From assembly GCF_028679125.1 (NCBI RefSeq), contig NZ_JAJRCG010000015.1, positions 1 to 62,165 of the forward strand: a stretch of DNA of 62,165 nucleotides, read 5' to 3'. The translations under genes were made by a program, and so were the position numbers. Positions 34,059 through 41,508 of the stretch are shown here, one piece after another. A model generated the notes under the pieces. The model saw nothing but the letters and a program-made list of their open reading frames with translations. It did not search any database and was not told the DNA's origin. Origin of the DNA: Methanoregula sp. Lineage in GTDB: Archaea; Halobacteriota; Methanomicrobia; Methanomicrobiales; Methanospirillaceae. Within the stretch, counting starts at the first letter, position 1. Each line of letters opens with the position of its first letter.

Positions 34059-34409
34059 TCATGAAGCCGGCGGTCTCAGGTCGATGACCGCCCGGACTAC
34101 TTTCTCGATCTCCTCGTACTGGACATCGGCCATCCCATTCTTCGCGATCCCGATCTCGGTCGCGATAATATGGTGATGGGGGGAAAGGCCCGACGCGGCA
34201 ATTTTCTTCCCCGCACAACAATCCGTACACCCGTCGATCACGATCACCTGATCCGCATCCCCGATCTCTGCTTCGAGGGTTGCAGCAGACTGTTTGGCAT
34301 GCATCCAGACATATTGCCCCGGTTTTCGCTGGAGCAGGAGCTGCGCTGCCTGCATGGTGAGTTTGCCGGTGTTCGATATGCCGGAGCAGGTGACAAGTGC
34401 GAAGGTCAT
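34059..34409 (-). CDS. DGC-domain putative zinc-binding protein (second copy)
   Basis: This 116-residue protein carries the DGC motif in VIDGCTDCCAGKKI and an N-terminal CSGISNTGKL, together giving four cysteines placed as in the DGC (PF08859) family of predicted zinc-binding proteins. It is the shorter of two tandem relatives; the other is 34431-34895. Family members cluster with thioredoxin-like and metalloid genes in anaerobes. No enzyme activity is established. Confidence 0.82.
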   Translation of the reverse strand: MTFALVTCSGISNTGKLTMQAAQLLLQRKPGQYVWMHAKQSAATLEAEIGDADQVIVIDGCTDCCAGKKIAASGLSPHHHIIATEIGIAKNGMADVQYEEIEKVVRAVIDLRPPAS

Positions 34410-34430
34410 TTGGGTAATCCCTTCCGTAGT

Positions 34431-34895
34431 TCAGCAGGTTCCGCTGCACCCGCAGCCGCATCCGTTCTTTTTCCCGCCGGCCTTCTTGTCCAGTGTTGCA
34501 GCCGTCTTCGTACGGCCTTCGCCTTTCCAGCATGCGGCAACGATCTTCTCGATATCGTCATGGGTGTAGGTCTTTGACGGTCCTTTGGAAATGCCGAGTT
34601 CCGTCATGACAAGGTGCTGTCCTGCTGCAATTCCCTGTGCACCGGCAATCTTCTTTGCGCAGCACATCGGGCAGCCGTCGAGAACAACCACCTCATCCAC
34701 CTGCATCGCATTCGCGATCAGGTTCTCCGCACCGGTTGCGAGCAGTGCAGCGCAGGCAATACTCCCATACCCTTCCTCCGTCAGCTGGATGGCTGCAAGG
34801 TTGCTCAGCTGCCCAACATTTGCCTGCCCGGCACAGGGAAAGATGATCCGTTTTTTCTCGTTCTGTCCGCACGTACAGCTTGGTTTTTCTGCCAT
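34431..34895 (-). CDS. DGC-domain putative zinc-binding protein (first copy)
   Basis: This protein of 154 residues begins at the ATG at 34895 (MAEKPSCTCGQNEKK), 4 bases after the thioredoxin stop. The motif VLDGCPMCCAKKIA and the upstream FPCAGQANVGQLSN are the DGC hallmarks. The C-terminus is Lys-rich and ends GCGCGCSGTC, a Cys/Gly tail that resembles a metal-binding tag, as also seen at the start of the AbrB-like protein of the cluster. The tail and the DGC core suggest handling of thiophilic metals or metalloids. Confidence 0.82.
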   Translation of the reverse strand: MAEKPSCTCGQNEKKRIIFPCAGQANVGQLSNLAAIQLTEEGYGSIACAALLATGAENLIANAMQVDEVVVLDGCPMCCAKKIAGAQGIAAGQHLVMTELGISKGPSKTYTHDDIEKIVAACWKGEGRTKTAATLDKKAGGKKNGCGCGCSGTC

Positions 34896-34899
34896 TGTT

Positions 34900-35136
34900 T
34901 CACTCCGTAAGCATGGATTTGATCTCATTCACGTCAGGCACCCGGCCTTCAGAAACGATCTCGCCGTTGATGAAGAGCGCCGGTGTCATCATGACGCCGC
35001 TTTCAACAATTGCATCCAGGTCTTCGACCTTGACCACGTCCGCGGTGATCCCGAGGTCTCTGACTGCCTGTTCGGCATTGGCAAAGAGTCGTTTGCACTT
35101 TGCGCAGCCGGTTCCGAGTACTTCGATTTTTGTCAT
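34900..35136 (-). CDS. small thioredoxin-like redox protein
   Basis: This 78-residue thioredoxin fold has the active site GCAKCKR (residues 9-15) and the cis-proline segment MMTPALFINGEIVSEG. It belongs to the redox-active disulfide protein group (glutaredoxin-sized, CxxC of the CAKC type) found in methanogens. It overlaps the upstream small gene by 4 bases. In arsenic or mercury clusters it could reduce metal-bound cysteines or serve the adjacent permease. Confidence 0.88.
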   Translation of the reverse strand: MTKIEVLGTGCAKCKRLFANAEQAVRDLGITADVVKVEDLDAIVESGVMMTPALFINGEIVSEGRVPDVNEIKSMLTE

Positions 35137-35411
35137 GGTTTCCCCTCACGTTTTCCGGTTTTTTTGTATTCATCCATCAGGGCGGAGGCATACGCCTCTT
35201 CCACACCCCTCGGGACATAATTGTAGATTTTGATCTTCTTCATCAGCGCATCCCGGGTATCCGTCTCGCTTTTCAGATCCTGTTCCTTCACAGCAGCAAT
35301 GCTCTCATCAAGCATCGTGATGCCGGTCATGATCCCGTTAATCGGGATCTGCCGGATGCGGCGGAGTGCATCGGCGGCACAGCAGGGTATGTAGTCGTTG
35401 TTCATGGTCAC
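35133..35411 (-). CDS. small conserved protein of the redox/arsenic cluster (paralog 2)
   Basis: This 92-residue protein is the counterpart of the gene at 30770-31048. It has PCCAADALRRIRQIPINGI at the start, then GITMLDESIAAVKEQ, and ends with YVPRGVEEAYASALMDEYKK. A vicinal CC near residue 10 is present here, where the other paralog has a single Cys. It overlaps both the permease (ATGA) and the thioredoxin genes. The function is unknown. Confidence 0.72.
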   Translation of the reverse strand: MTMNNDYIPCCAADALRRIRQIPINGIMTGITMLDESIAAVKEQDLKSETDTRDALMKKIKIYNYVPRGVEEAYASALMDEYKKTGKREGKP

Positions 35412-36484
35412 ACCGCAAGGAAATTCCCGAAGATGAACCCGGCGATGGTTGAAAATCCGATCACCAGGCCGGCATAGGCGAGCGTCTTCTTCCCTCCGAT
35501 GATCCGGTAGAGGACGAGCAGGCTCGGCAGGCTGACGCTCGGACCGGTCAGCAGCAGGGCAAGGGCCGGGCCTTTTGCCATCGACCCGGTGAGGTAGCCA
35601 AGCGTTGTCCCGATGATCGGCACCTCGAGCAGGGTCGGCATGTAGAGGATCGCACCCACAAGCGCAGCAAGGAAGTTTGCGAGCAACGAGTTATCGCCAA
35701 AGAACGGCCGGAAGGTTTCAGGGGGGAGGAAGAAGGCAAGGACGCCGAGCGCGAACGTTCCGATGACAAGGATCGGGAAGATCTTCTTCGTGAGATCCCA
35801 GATCTCATATCCCCAGTCGGTCACCTCGTCCCGCGTGAAGTAGTAGATCAGCAGGAATGCCACCCCCATCGAGAGGAAGTACACGATCAGGAGCCGGAGG
35901 AAGAGATCGAGCGCCGAAGTCCCGACCAGCAGGATCGCGACCAGGAGGACGAAAAATGCCGGGACCACCCATTTCGGCCGGGTATCTTCCTTTGCCATCA
36001 CGGCCCTGCGGGCAGCGGCATGGGTCTTTGTCGTCTCTTCATCATGGGCGGGGAAGAGTTTCATCATGACAAGCCCGATCACGATGGAGAGCACGATCGC
36101 CGATACGGCCCGGGCGATGCCGAGATCGATCCCGAGCACCTGTGCCGTGTAGATGATCGCAAGGACATTGATCGCCGGCCCCGCGTACAGGAATGTGATC
36201 GCGGGTCCAAGCCCGCTGCCTTTCTTGAGGATGCCGGCAAACATCGGGAGGATCGTGCAGCTGCATACGGCCAGCACGGCACCGGATACCGATGCGATGC
36301 CAAAGGAGGTGGTCTTCTTCGTCTCCGGGCTGAAGTATTTCAGGATCGCGTCCTTCTTCACGAATGCTGCGATTGCCCCGGCGATGAAGAACGCCGGGAC
36401 AAGGCAGGTGACCACGTGCTGCGTGAGATACCCGAACAGGGTGTCCCAGCCGAGCAGGAGTGAACCGGTGAGAGGATCGGTCAT
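35408..36484 (-). CDS. DUF318/ArsP-type permease
   Basis: This 358-residue membrane protein has about nine helices in two bundles separated by a hydrophilic loop (residues 145-168). The conserved CSCTILPMFAGI near residue 75 and GPAINVLAIIYTAQVL match the DUF318 permease family. The second half repeats it with MPTLLEVPIIGTTLGYL and GPSVSLPSLLVLYRI. Members include ArsP, which exports trivalent organoarsenicals. The substrate here could be an organo-metalloid or another soft metal compound, and the thioredoxin and ArsR neighbours support that. Confidence 0.83.
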   Translation of the reverse strand: MTDPLTGSLLLGWDTLFGYLTQHVVTCLVPAFFIAGAIAAFVKKDAILKYFSPETKKTTSFGIASVSGAVLAVCSCTILPMFAGILKKGSGLGPAITFLYAGPAINVLAIIYTAQVLGIDLGIARAVSAIVLSIVIGLVMMKLFPAHDEETTKTHAAARRAVMAKEDTRPKWVVPAFFVLLVAILLVGTSALDLFLRLLIVYFLSMGVAFLLIYYFTRDEVTDWGYEIWDLTKKIFPILVIGTFALGVLAFFLPPETFRPFFGDNSLLANFLAALVGAILYMPTLLEVPIIGTTLGYLTGSMAKGPALALLLTGPSVSLPSLLVLYRIIGGKKTLAYAGLVIGFSTIAGFIFGNFLAV

Positions 36485-36493
36485 GAGAATACC

Positions 36494-36880
36494 TCACACG
36501 AGCGGCGGGGAGAACGTGGCCAGGATGAGCATCCCGCCAGATCCCGCATCAACGCGGTGGACCTTGTCGGCAGGCATGACGCCAACGGTTCCCGGAACAT
36601 ACCGGAGTTTCTTTCCCTCAAGCATGCAGGTTCCCTCACCCGCGAGCACGTCATGGATCTCTACCTGACCGGCATGGGCATGATCCCCTATCGAGCAGCC
36701 GGGATCGATTCTGACATGATGGAGGCTCAAACGTCCCCCGCTGTCTTTTCCGGTCACCAGGTGCCGGAGAGAGACCCCGGCAAATTTCGGGTGCGGGTTC
36801 CACGGCAGGGATTCAACAGAGATCTTCTGTCCGGGCACGATGAGCGTGCTGTGCAGACCTGCATATTGCGGTGCTTCCAT
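36494..36880 (-). CDS. cupin-domain protein
   Basis: This 128-residue protein is a single cupin barrel. The first metal motif is visible as GDHAHAGQVEIHDVLAGEG and the second as GVMPADKVHRVDAGSGG. It is the first gene of the minus-strand cluster and is divergent from arsR across an 80-base promoter region with two operators. The function is unknown. Cupins beside arsenic genes may bind the metal or act as simple sensors. Confidence 0.82.
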   Translation of the reverse strand: MEAPQYAGLHSTLIVPGQKISVESLPWNPHPKFAGVSLRHLVTGKDSGGRLSLHHVRIDPGCSIGDHAHAGQVEIHDVLAGEGTCMLEGKKLRYVPGTVGVMPADKVHRVDAGSGGMLILATFSPPLV

Positions 36881-36892
36881 GAGTCACTCCAT

Positions 36893-36908
36893 TTCAAATT
36901 TTATTGAA
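36893..36908. promoter_or_regulatory. ArsR-type operator on the cluster side
   Basis: TTCAAATTTTATTGAA has TTCA-N8-TGAA symmetry, with 5-base arms TTCAA and TTGAA. It lies 13 bases before the cupin start, downstream (on the minus strand) of the shared TATA element GATATATAAC, where a bound repressor would block the cluster. Confidence 0.65.
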
Positions 36909-36941
36909 TCAATGTGAACAGGGCAAGGTTATATATCTTAC

Positions 36942-36963
36942 CATTTCAGATTTATTTGAAATG
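36942..36963. promoter_or_regulatory. ArsR-type operator overlapping the arsR start
   Basis: CATTTCA (36942-36948) and TGAAATG (36957-36963) are perfect 7-base arms around an 8-base AT spacer, again with TTCA-N8-TGAA at the core. The right arm contains the ATG of arsR. A TATA element GTTATATATC precedes it, so the site covers the expected transcription start and suggests autoregulation. Confidence 0.7.
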
Positions 36964-37344
36964 AAGCGGAAGACCTCATCCTGTTGCGGGACGCCGGCGC
37001 AAGCAGGGGACCCGGCAACGGAACTCCCGGAGCAGATCCAGAAGGATCTCGATGCCATGGGCGGGCTGGAAGCGCTTGCGGGACGCATCCCTTCTCCGGA
37101 CGATCTTGAGGAGAAGAGCAGGGTCTACCACGCGCTCTCCGATCCGCTCCGGCTCACCATTCTTTATCTTATCAGGGATCAGCCACTCTGCGTCTGCGTC
37201 ATCAACCGGTTCATGCGGCTTGCCGGCTCGAAACTCTCCTACCACCTGAACATCTTAAAGGAGAGCGGGCTTATCGAGGGGGAGTACCACGGCAACTGGA
37301 TCATCTACTCGCTGACGGAGACCGGGCAGGCATTTATCCGGTAG
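36961..37344 (+). CDS. arsR: ArsR-family metalloregulator
   Basis: This protein of 127 residues starts at the ATG at 36961. It contains a Cys-Cys near the start (SSCCGTPAQAG), then a winged-helix domain with ALSDPLRLTILYLI. The metal-type cysteines are in PLCVCVINRFM, matching the CxC of As(III)-sensing ArsR proteins, and the recognition helix is SKLSYHLNILKESGL. ArsR proteins release DNA when metalloid binds. The flanking boxes at 36893 and 36942, and a weaker one at 33234, make it the likely regulator of the divergent cluster, including hgcAB. Confidence 0.9.
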   Translation: MKRKTSSCCGTPAQAGDPATELPEQIQKDLDAMGGLEALAGRIPSPDDLEEKSRVYHALSDPLRLTILYLIRDQPLCVCVINRFMRLAGSKLSYHLNILKESGLIEGEYHGNWIIYSLTETGQAFIR

Positions 37345-37581
37345 AATACCCAGGTTAGTTCTGTACGGAAGCCGCGATATTCCGGAACGCCGGGACGATG
37401 GCGTCATGGATCGGGCGGTTGCCATGGATAGATCACGGATCCGGGAGAAAATAATTCGATCCTGGCGGGAACCGGTGCATTATTTCTCCCGCGATCCACC
37501 CTGTCACAGAAAAAACGGGATTCTGTATTTTGATCTCACCTGACGGGAGGCTGCCGGGAAAAATCTGCAACCAGCACCGGT

Positions 37582-38283
37582 TCAATGGTCAACATGGCTG
37601 CCATCGCAGAACGGCTTGTTATGGGACTTCCCGCACCGGCAAAGGGTGAGCCTGTTCCTGACCGTGTACGGTTTGCCATCAGCAGAAACCACCGGGATGC
37701 CACCACGCACCCACAGCGGCCCATGCTCGCCCTTTGCAGGATACTCGATGACAACAATGGATTTCTCCAGTCCCGGTTCGATCGCCTTGCCGGTTTCCTG
37801 ATCCTTTATGACGAGCCGGCCTGACGGGCAGTTGGAGGCTTCTTCGATCGCCGTCTCCCTTGCCTCAGGGATATCGGACTGCTTGGTGAGGTTCCAGATC
37901 CCCCCGGCCCGCATGCAGAACCGGGCATGGACGCAGAGGTTCTCGTAGTCAAGCAGTTCCAGTTCCGGGCCCCGTATGATCCTTGGGTGCCGGAGGTAGG
38001 GCTCATTCCCGGCAGTCTCGGTGCCGTTGAAGCTGATCTTCGCATGTGTCCCGTCACAGAATGGTTTGTTCCCGGAGTGGCCGCACCGGCAGAGGGTATA
38101 CTGCTCCTGCACGGGAAACCTCTTTTTTTCCTTCCAGGTCCGGCAGTAGCCTTCGTCATCATTACAGATCTCCTCCTGGATGAGCGGAACCCCTCCGGTC
38201 ACGAGATAGGGGCCGTTTTTGCTCACGGTGATCTTCATGGAACCGTCGTCTGGTTCCCCGGATTTTTTTGTGGTTTCTGTCAT
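37582..38283 (-). CDS. protein with two CDGSH iron-sulfur domains and a Fer4_19-like core
   Basis: This 233-residue protein carries two CDGSH-type 2Fe-2S motifs: CRCGHSGNKPFCDGTH near residue 65 and CRCGKSHNKPFCDGSH near residue 213. Between them is a divergent mono-cluster region with ENLCVHARFCMRAGGIW and ASNCPSGRLVIKD, typical of Fer4_19 proteins. This arrangement is known in bacteria and archaea but not functionally defined. It may shuttle electrons or clusters. It lies downstream of arsR on the opposite strand, after a gap of 237 bases without genes. Confidence 0.87.
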   Translation of the reverse strand: MTETTKKSGEPDDGSMKITVSKNGPYLVTGGVPLIQEEICNDDEGYCRTWKEKKRFPVQEQYTLCRCGHSGNKPFCDGTHAKISFNGTETAGNEPYLRHPRIIRGPELELLDYENLCVHARFCMRAGGIWNLTKQSDIPEARETAIEEASNCPSGRLVIKDQETGKAIEPGLEKSIVVIEYPAKGEHGPLWVRGGIPVVSADGKPYTVRNRLTLCRCGKSHNKPFCDGSHVDH

Positions 38284-38353
38284 GCGTGTATATTCCCGAG
38301 CCCTTTGAGTTAGTGCATGTTCATAAAAAAAGACGTTTTGCAGATTTGGACGC

Positions 38354-38791
38354 TCACATCAGCCCAATCTGCTGCATCATGGACATCTTGTCGTAGAAGA
38401 GTTTCTCCTCGATGATCTCCCCGTTCTTCCAGTGGGCCACCGTGCAGAACTCGACCCTGAATTTCTTCCCGTTTGGCTGTATCACGTTACCATCGGGAGT
38501 GGTCATCGCGCCCCTGAATGTCCCGGTGAAATCGGCAACAGAGCAGGTATAGTCGCCCTGGCCGAAGAATATCTTGTAAGGCCGGTTCCCGACCTTATTA
38601 TCCGGGAATATTTTGAAGAAAGCGATCGCCTCTTCCTTGTGAGACAGCCGGCTGTGGGTCGGTGCCGGCTGGCCCGGCCAGAAAACGTCAACTTCTTTTG
38701 CATGGCGTTTCTCGAATACTGCCCAGTCCTGTGAATTCCAGGCATCATCCAGCGTCTGCATGAGACGCATATTTTCTTCAACAGTGGACAT
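38354..38791 (-). CDS. SnoaL-like ester-cyclase family protein
   Basis: This protein of 145 residues begins at the ATG at 38791 (MSTVEENMRLMQTLDDAW). It has the cystatin-like SnoaL fold: helix VFEKRHAKEVDVFWPG, then the strand-rich half with GDYTCSVADFTGTFRGAM and FRVEFCTVAHWKNGEIIEEK. Family members bind small hydrophobic ligands or cyclise polyketides, but most archaeal ones are uncharacterised. The preferred start removes six residues that a TTG at 38809 would add. Confidence 0.8.
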   Translation of the reverse strand: MSTVEENMRLMQTLDDAWNSQDWAVFEKRHAKEVDVFWPGQPAPTHSRLSHKEEAIAFFKIFPDNKVGNRPYKIFFGQGDYTCSVADFTGTFRGAMTTPDGNVIQPNGKKFRVEFCTVAHWKNGEIIEEKLFYDKMSMMQQIGLM

Positions 38792-39062
38792 TCGGATTAC
38801 ACCGGCCAACAGTTACCTATGTGACTATATAATCATTAGGAACAGGACATTGTCACGCCGTAGAACAGGAATAATCGGCTGGATTTTACCGAGCCCTGCG
38901 GACACGTCTTCTCATCCGATTCTGGAAATTACCTGATTTCCATTATTTTGAGATCCCGTTCAAACAGGTCGAAGTGATGATGAAGAAGCCGGGGGATGGC
39001 AACCCATAGCATTTCACGGGCGGATCGTGTATCCTGGTGTTGTGGCGTTTTGAAAAACAAAT

Positions 39063-39520
39063 GGGAGGGGGGGTCTCCCGCATACCCCCCCTCCCCCTAT
39101 TTCCAGCGAAAACCCCCTTTTCACTATCACTTCCCGATGTAAAACCACGTTCAGGAACGCATCCACCAACTCCCATCCGGAGAAATTTCCGATCACAAAG
39201 GGGGGGTGTCAACCATACCCCCCCTGCCCCATGGTGGGGGGGTATGATCGATTTGAAACGCAAAGGGGTGGGGGGGTCTCATGGATACCCCCCTCCTCAA
39301 AACTGGGATGTACGCATTATTGCACGCGTTTTTCTATCACTGCCGACAGCAGGGTTCCGACGGAGTGACCTGCATTATCTCCTACTCAAATCCGATCAGG
39401 AGGGGTCTGATCCAGCAAAAGGGGGGGAGGGGTCTCGCGGATACCCCCCACCCCCATGCAGGGGGGGTATGATCGTTTTGAAACGCAAACGGGGGAGGGG
39501 GTATCCATGAGACCCCCCCC
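39063..39520. repeat. G/C-tract repeat element, copy 2
   Basis: This has the same order of parts as copy 1 at 2549-3010. It starts GGGAGGGGGGGTCTCCCGCA, continues through a spacer with GGAGAAATTTCCG and the CATACCCCCC...GGGGGGTATG hairpin, and contains the ATGGTGGGGGGGTATGATCG unit (about 39230) with a second diverged unit near 39456. Sequence between the units, such as GGATGTACGCA and TTGCACGCGTTTTT, is also conserved. Identity by eye is high over most of the length, with small indels. The flanks 38810-39062 and 39521-39594 hold no gene. Confidence 0.75.
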
Positions 39521-39594
39521 ATGAACATTGGCGGACAGGACGGGTTCATACAACCAGCATACGTATTCGTTGGAGGAGAAGGGGCAGGGAGGCC

Positions 39595-40260
39595 TTACCG
39601 GGCGGACTGCTCACCTGCGAGCCATTCATCAAAATGGAATGCCCTGAACACGCTGCTGATGAGGAGGACGATATACCCGACAAGGAACATGGCAATGATC
39701 GTTCCCTCGCGGATGCCCTGGAGGGTCCCGAACAGGAACAAGGACGCGAGTAGTGCGGTACAGACAAGGGAGGTATCAAAAATGATTTTTATTATCCCGA
39801 ACCGTATCCCGCTCTTTTTGGCAAGTGCTTTTACCACGCCCTCGCCGGGATTCATGATGACATTGGCCGTGACCTGTACATAGATCCCGAGCGCAAGAAC
39901 GGTGCATCCGAGAAGCAGGACAATGACCTGTCCGGCATAAAAACCCGGATGTACCGGTGCGGATATGATCATCCCGATGTCAACAAAAATCCCGAAGAAC
40001 AGGGCAACGAAAACCTGGAGATACTGCTGTTTTGGGAACGATCTTCCCAGGATCAGGATCTCGGCGAGTAAGAACAGGATGCTGAAGAAGAACGTGAGCT
40101 GCCCGAACGTGACCGGGATGGCCATACAGAGGACATAGGGAAGGCTTGAGATGGGCGGGGTTCCAAGAGATGATCGTGTGACAAGGCTGATCCCGAGGCC
40201 CATGAAAAAAAGGCCGAGGAGCAGGAAAAAATAGTGTTTTATCGATCGGGCGCCGGGCAT
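39595..40260 (-). CDS. YczE/YitT-type membrane protein
   Basis: This 221-residue protein has five to six membrane helices. It opens with FLLLGLFFMGLGISLVTRSS and LGTPPISSLPYVL, a signature of the YczE/YyaS/YitT family (DUF6198), then has QLTFFFSILFLLAEI and a late LAKKSGIRFGIIKIIFD. The family is poorly characterised and its members have been suggested to be permeases. It stands alone, divergent from the metallo-beta-lactamase gene. Confidence 0.75.
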   Translation of the reverse strand: MPGARSIKHYFFLLLGLFFMGLGISLVTRSSLGTPPISSLPYVLCMAIPVTFGQLTFFFSILFLLAEILILGRSFPKQQYLQVFVALFFGIFVDIGMIISAPVHPGFYAGQVIVLLLGCTVLALGIYVQVTANVIMNPGEGVVKALAKKSGIRFGIIKIIFDTSLVCTALLASLFLFGTLQGIREGTIIAMFLVGYIVLLISSVFRAFHFDEWLAGEQSAR

Positions 40261-40366
40261 GTGAGGTCTTCTTTAGTACCAGGGATTTCCCCCACGTTAA
40301 GGGTAGTGGGTGTATCGTGATTTCCTTAAACGAAAAGCCTAATCCTCCCAAACCTGATATTTCACC

Positions 40367-41218
40367 ATGACTCCCCGGCTCTCCCTCACGGTCCTTGTCG
40401 ATAACACCACCCTCGCCGACCAGGATTTCAGGGGCGAGGCCGGGCTCTCGTTCCTCATCGAGACGGCCGGAAAGAAGATCCTCTTTGACACCGGGTTGTC
40501 GGGGCTGTTCCTTGCCAATGCGGAAACGATGGGGCTCGACCTCATGGACCTTGACTCCATTGTCCTCTCGCATGGCCACATCGATCACACGGGCGGACTT
40601 CCCGCGTTCGCCCGACACCTAGCGGGAACGGGGACAGCCGACCGGAAATCCCGGGTTCCGGAACTCATTGCCCATCCCCGCTGTTTCTGGCAGAAAGAGA
40701 AAGAGGGCAGGAAAAACGGATCGCCATTGCGTGATGCTGAGATCAGGAACCTGTTCCCGGTCAGCCTGTCCGCAGAACCGGTCTGGATAACCGACGACCT
40801 TGTCTTCCTTGGTGAGATCCCGCAAAAGTTTGCCTTCGAACAGGGAGATCCTGAGAAGAGGCTGCTTCACACTCCGGAGGGGAACACCGAACCGGATTGC
40901 CTGACCGATGATTCGGCTCTTGCGTTCCGTTCGGATGCGGGGCTTGTCGTCATTACCGGCTGCTCGCATGTCGGGATCTGCAACATAACGGAGTACGCAA
41001 GAGAGGTCTGCGATGAAAAACATGTCCGGGACATCATTGGCGGGCTCCACATGCAATCACCGGAACCGAAACGGCTTGCAAAGACGGGAAAATACCTGAA
41101 CCGCCTTCACCTCAACGCCCTGCATGCCTGCCACTGTACCTCGCTTCCGGCTAAACTCGCCCTTGCAGACTATTGCCCCCTGCAGGAAGTTGGTGCCGGG
41201 ATGAAATTCGCATGGTAG
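40367..41218 (+). CDS. metallo-beta-lactamase-fold hydrolase (COG1237-like)
   Basis: This 283-residue protein has the metal-binding motif SHGHIDHTGGLPAF near residue 66 and a second site in ITGCSHVGICNITEYA, and ends with HACHCTSLPAKLAL. This pattern fits COG1237. One family member in methanogens, MJ0301, is annotated as the dihydropterin-linked beta-RFA-P condensing enzyme of methanopterin synthesis, so that role is possible here. An N-terminal LTVLVDNTTLADQDFRGE is also typical. It is convergent with the CbiA-type gene after a gap of 290 bases without genes. Confidence 0.8.
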   Translation: MTPRLSLTVLVDNTTLADQDFRGEAGLSFLIETAGKKILFDTGLSGLFLANAETMGLDLMDLDSIVLSHGHIDHTGGLPAFARHLAGTGTADRKSRVPELIAHPRCFWQKEKEGRKNGSPLRDAEIRNLFPVSLSAEPVWITDDLVFLGEIPQKFAFEQGDPEKRLLHTPEGNTEPDCLTDDSALAFRSDAGLVVITGCSHVGICNITEYAREVCDEKHVRDIIGGLHMQSPEPKRLAKTGKYLNRLHLNALHACHCTSLPAKLALADYCPLQEVGAGMKFAW

Positions 41219-41508
41219 ATTAAAACTGAATGCATACAGACGGATAACTGTGTAAAACAACCCTCACGCTGTTTGTATTTTCAATTGGTCTCTCACGCAG
41301 GACTCCTTCAGACAGTGCTCTGGAGGGGCAAGGGATCATGGATCCAGACACTCCATTGAAGCGTTCCCTGCCGCACATCCCCCTTATTAAACGCGGGTTA
41401 CCTCTCTCACTCCGTGCCCCGATTCCACGTCACCCCGCAGGTAACAGGGTGGATGGCGGACACCCGTGCAACACGTTCCGGATCCTCTGCTTATGTTCGT
41501 AAAGCCAT

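Noticed and set aside
39014..39510. Open frames inside repeat copy 2
   Set aside because: Same reason as copy 1; indels disrupt any common frame.
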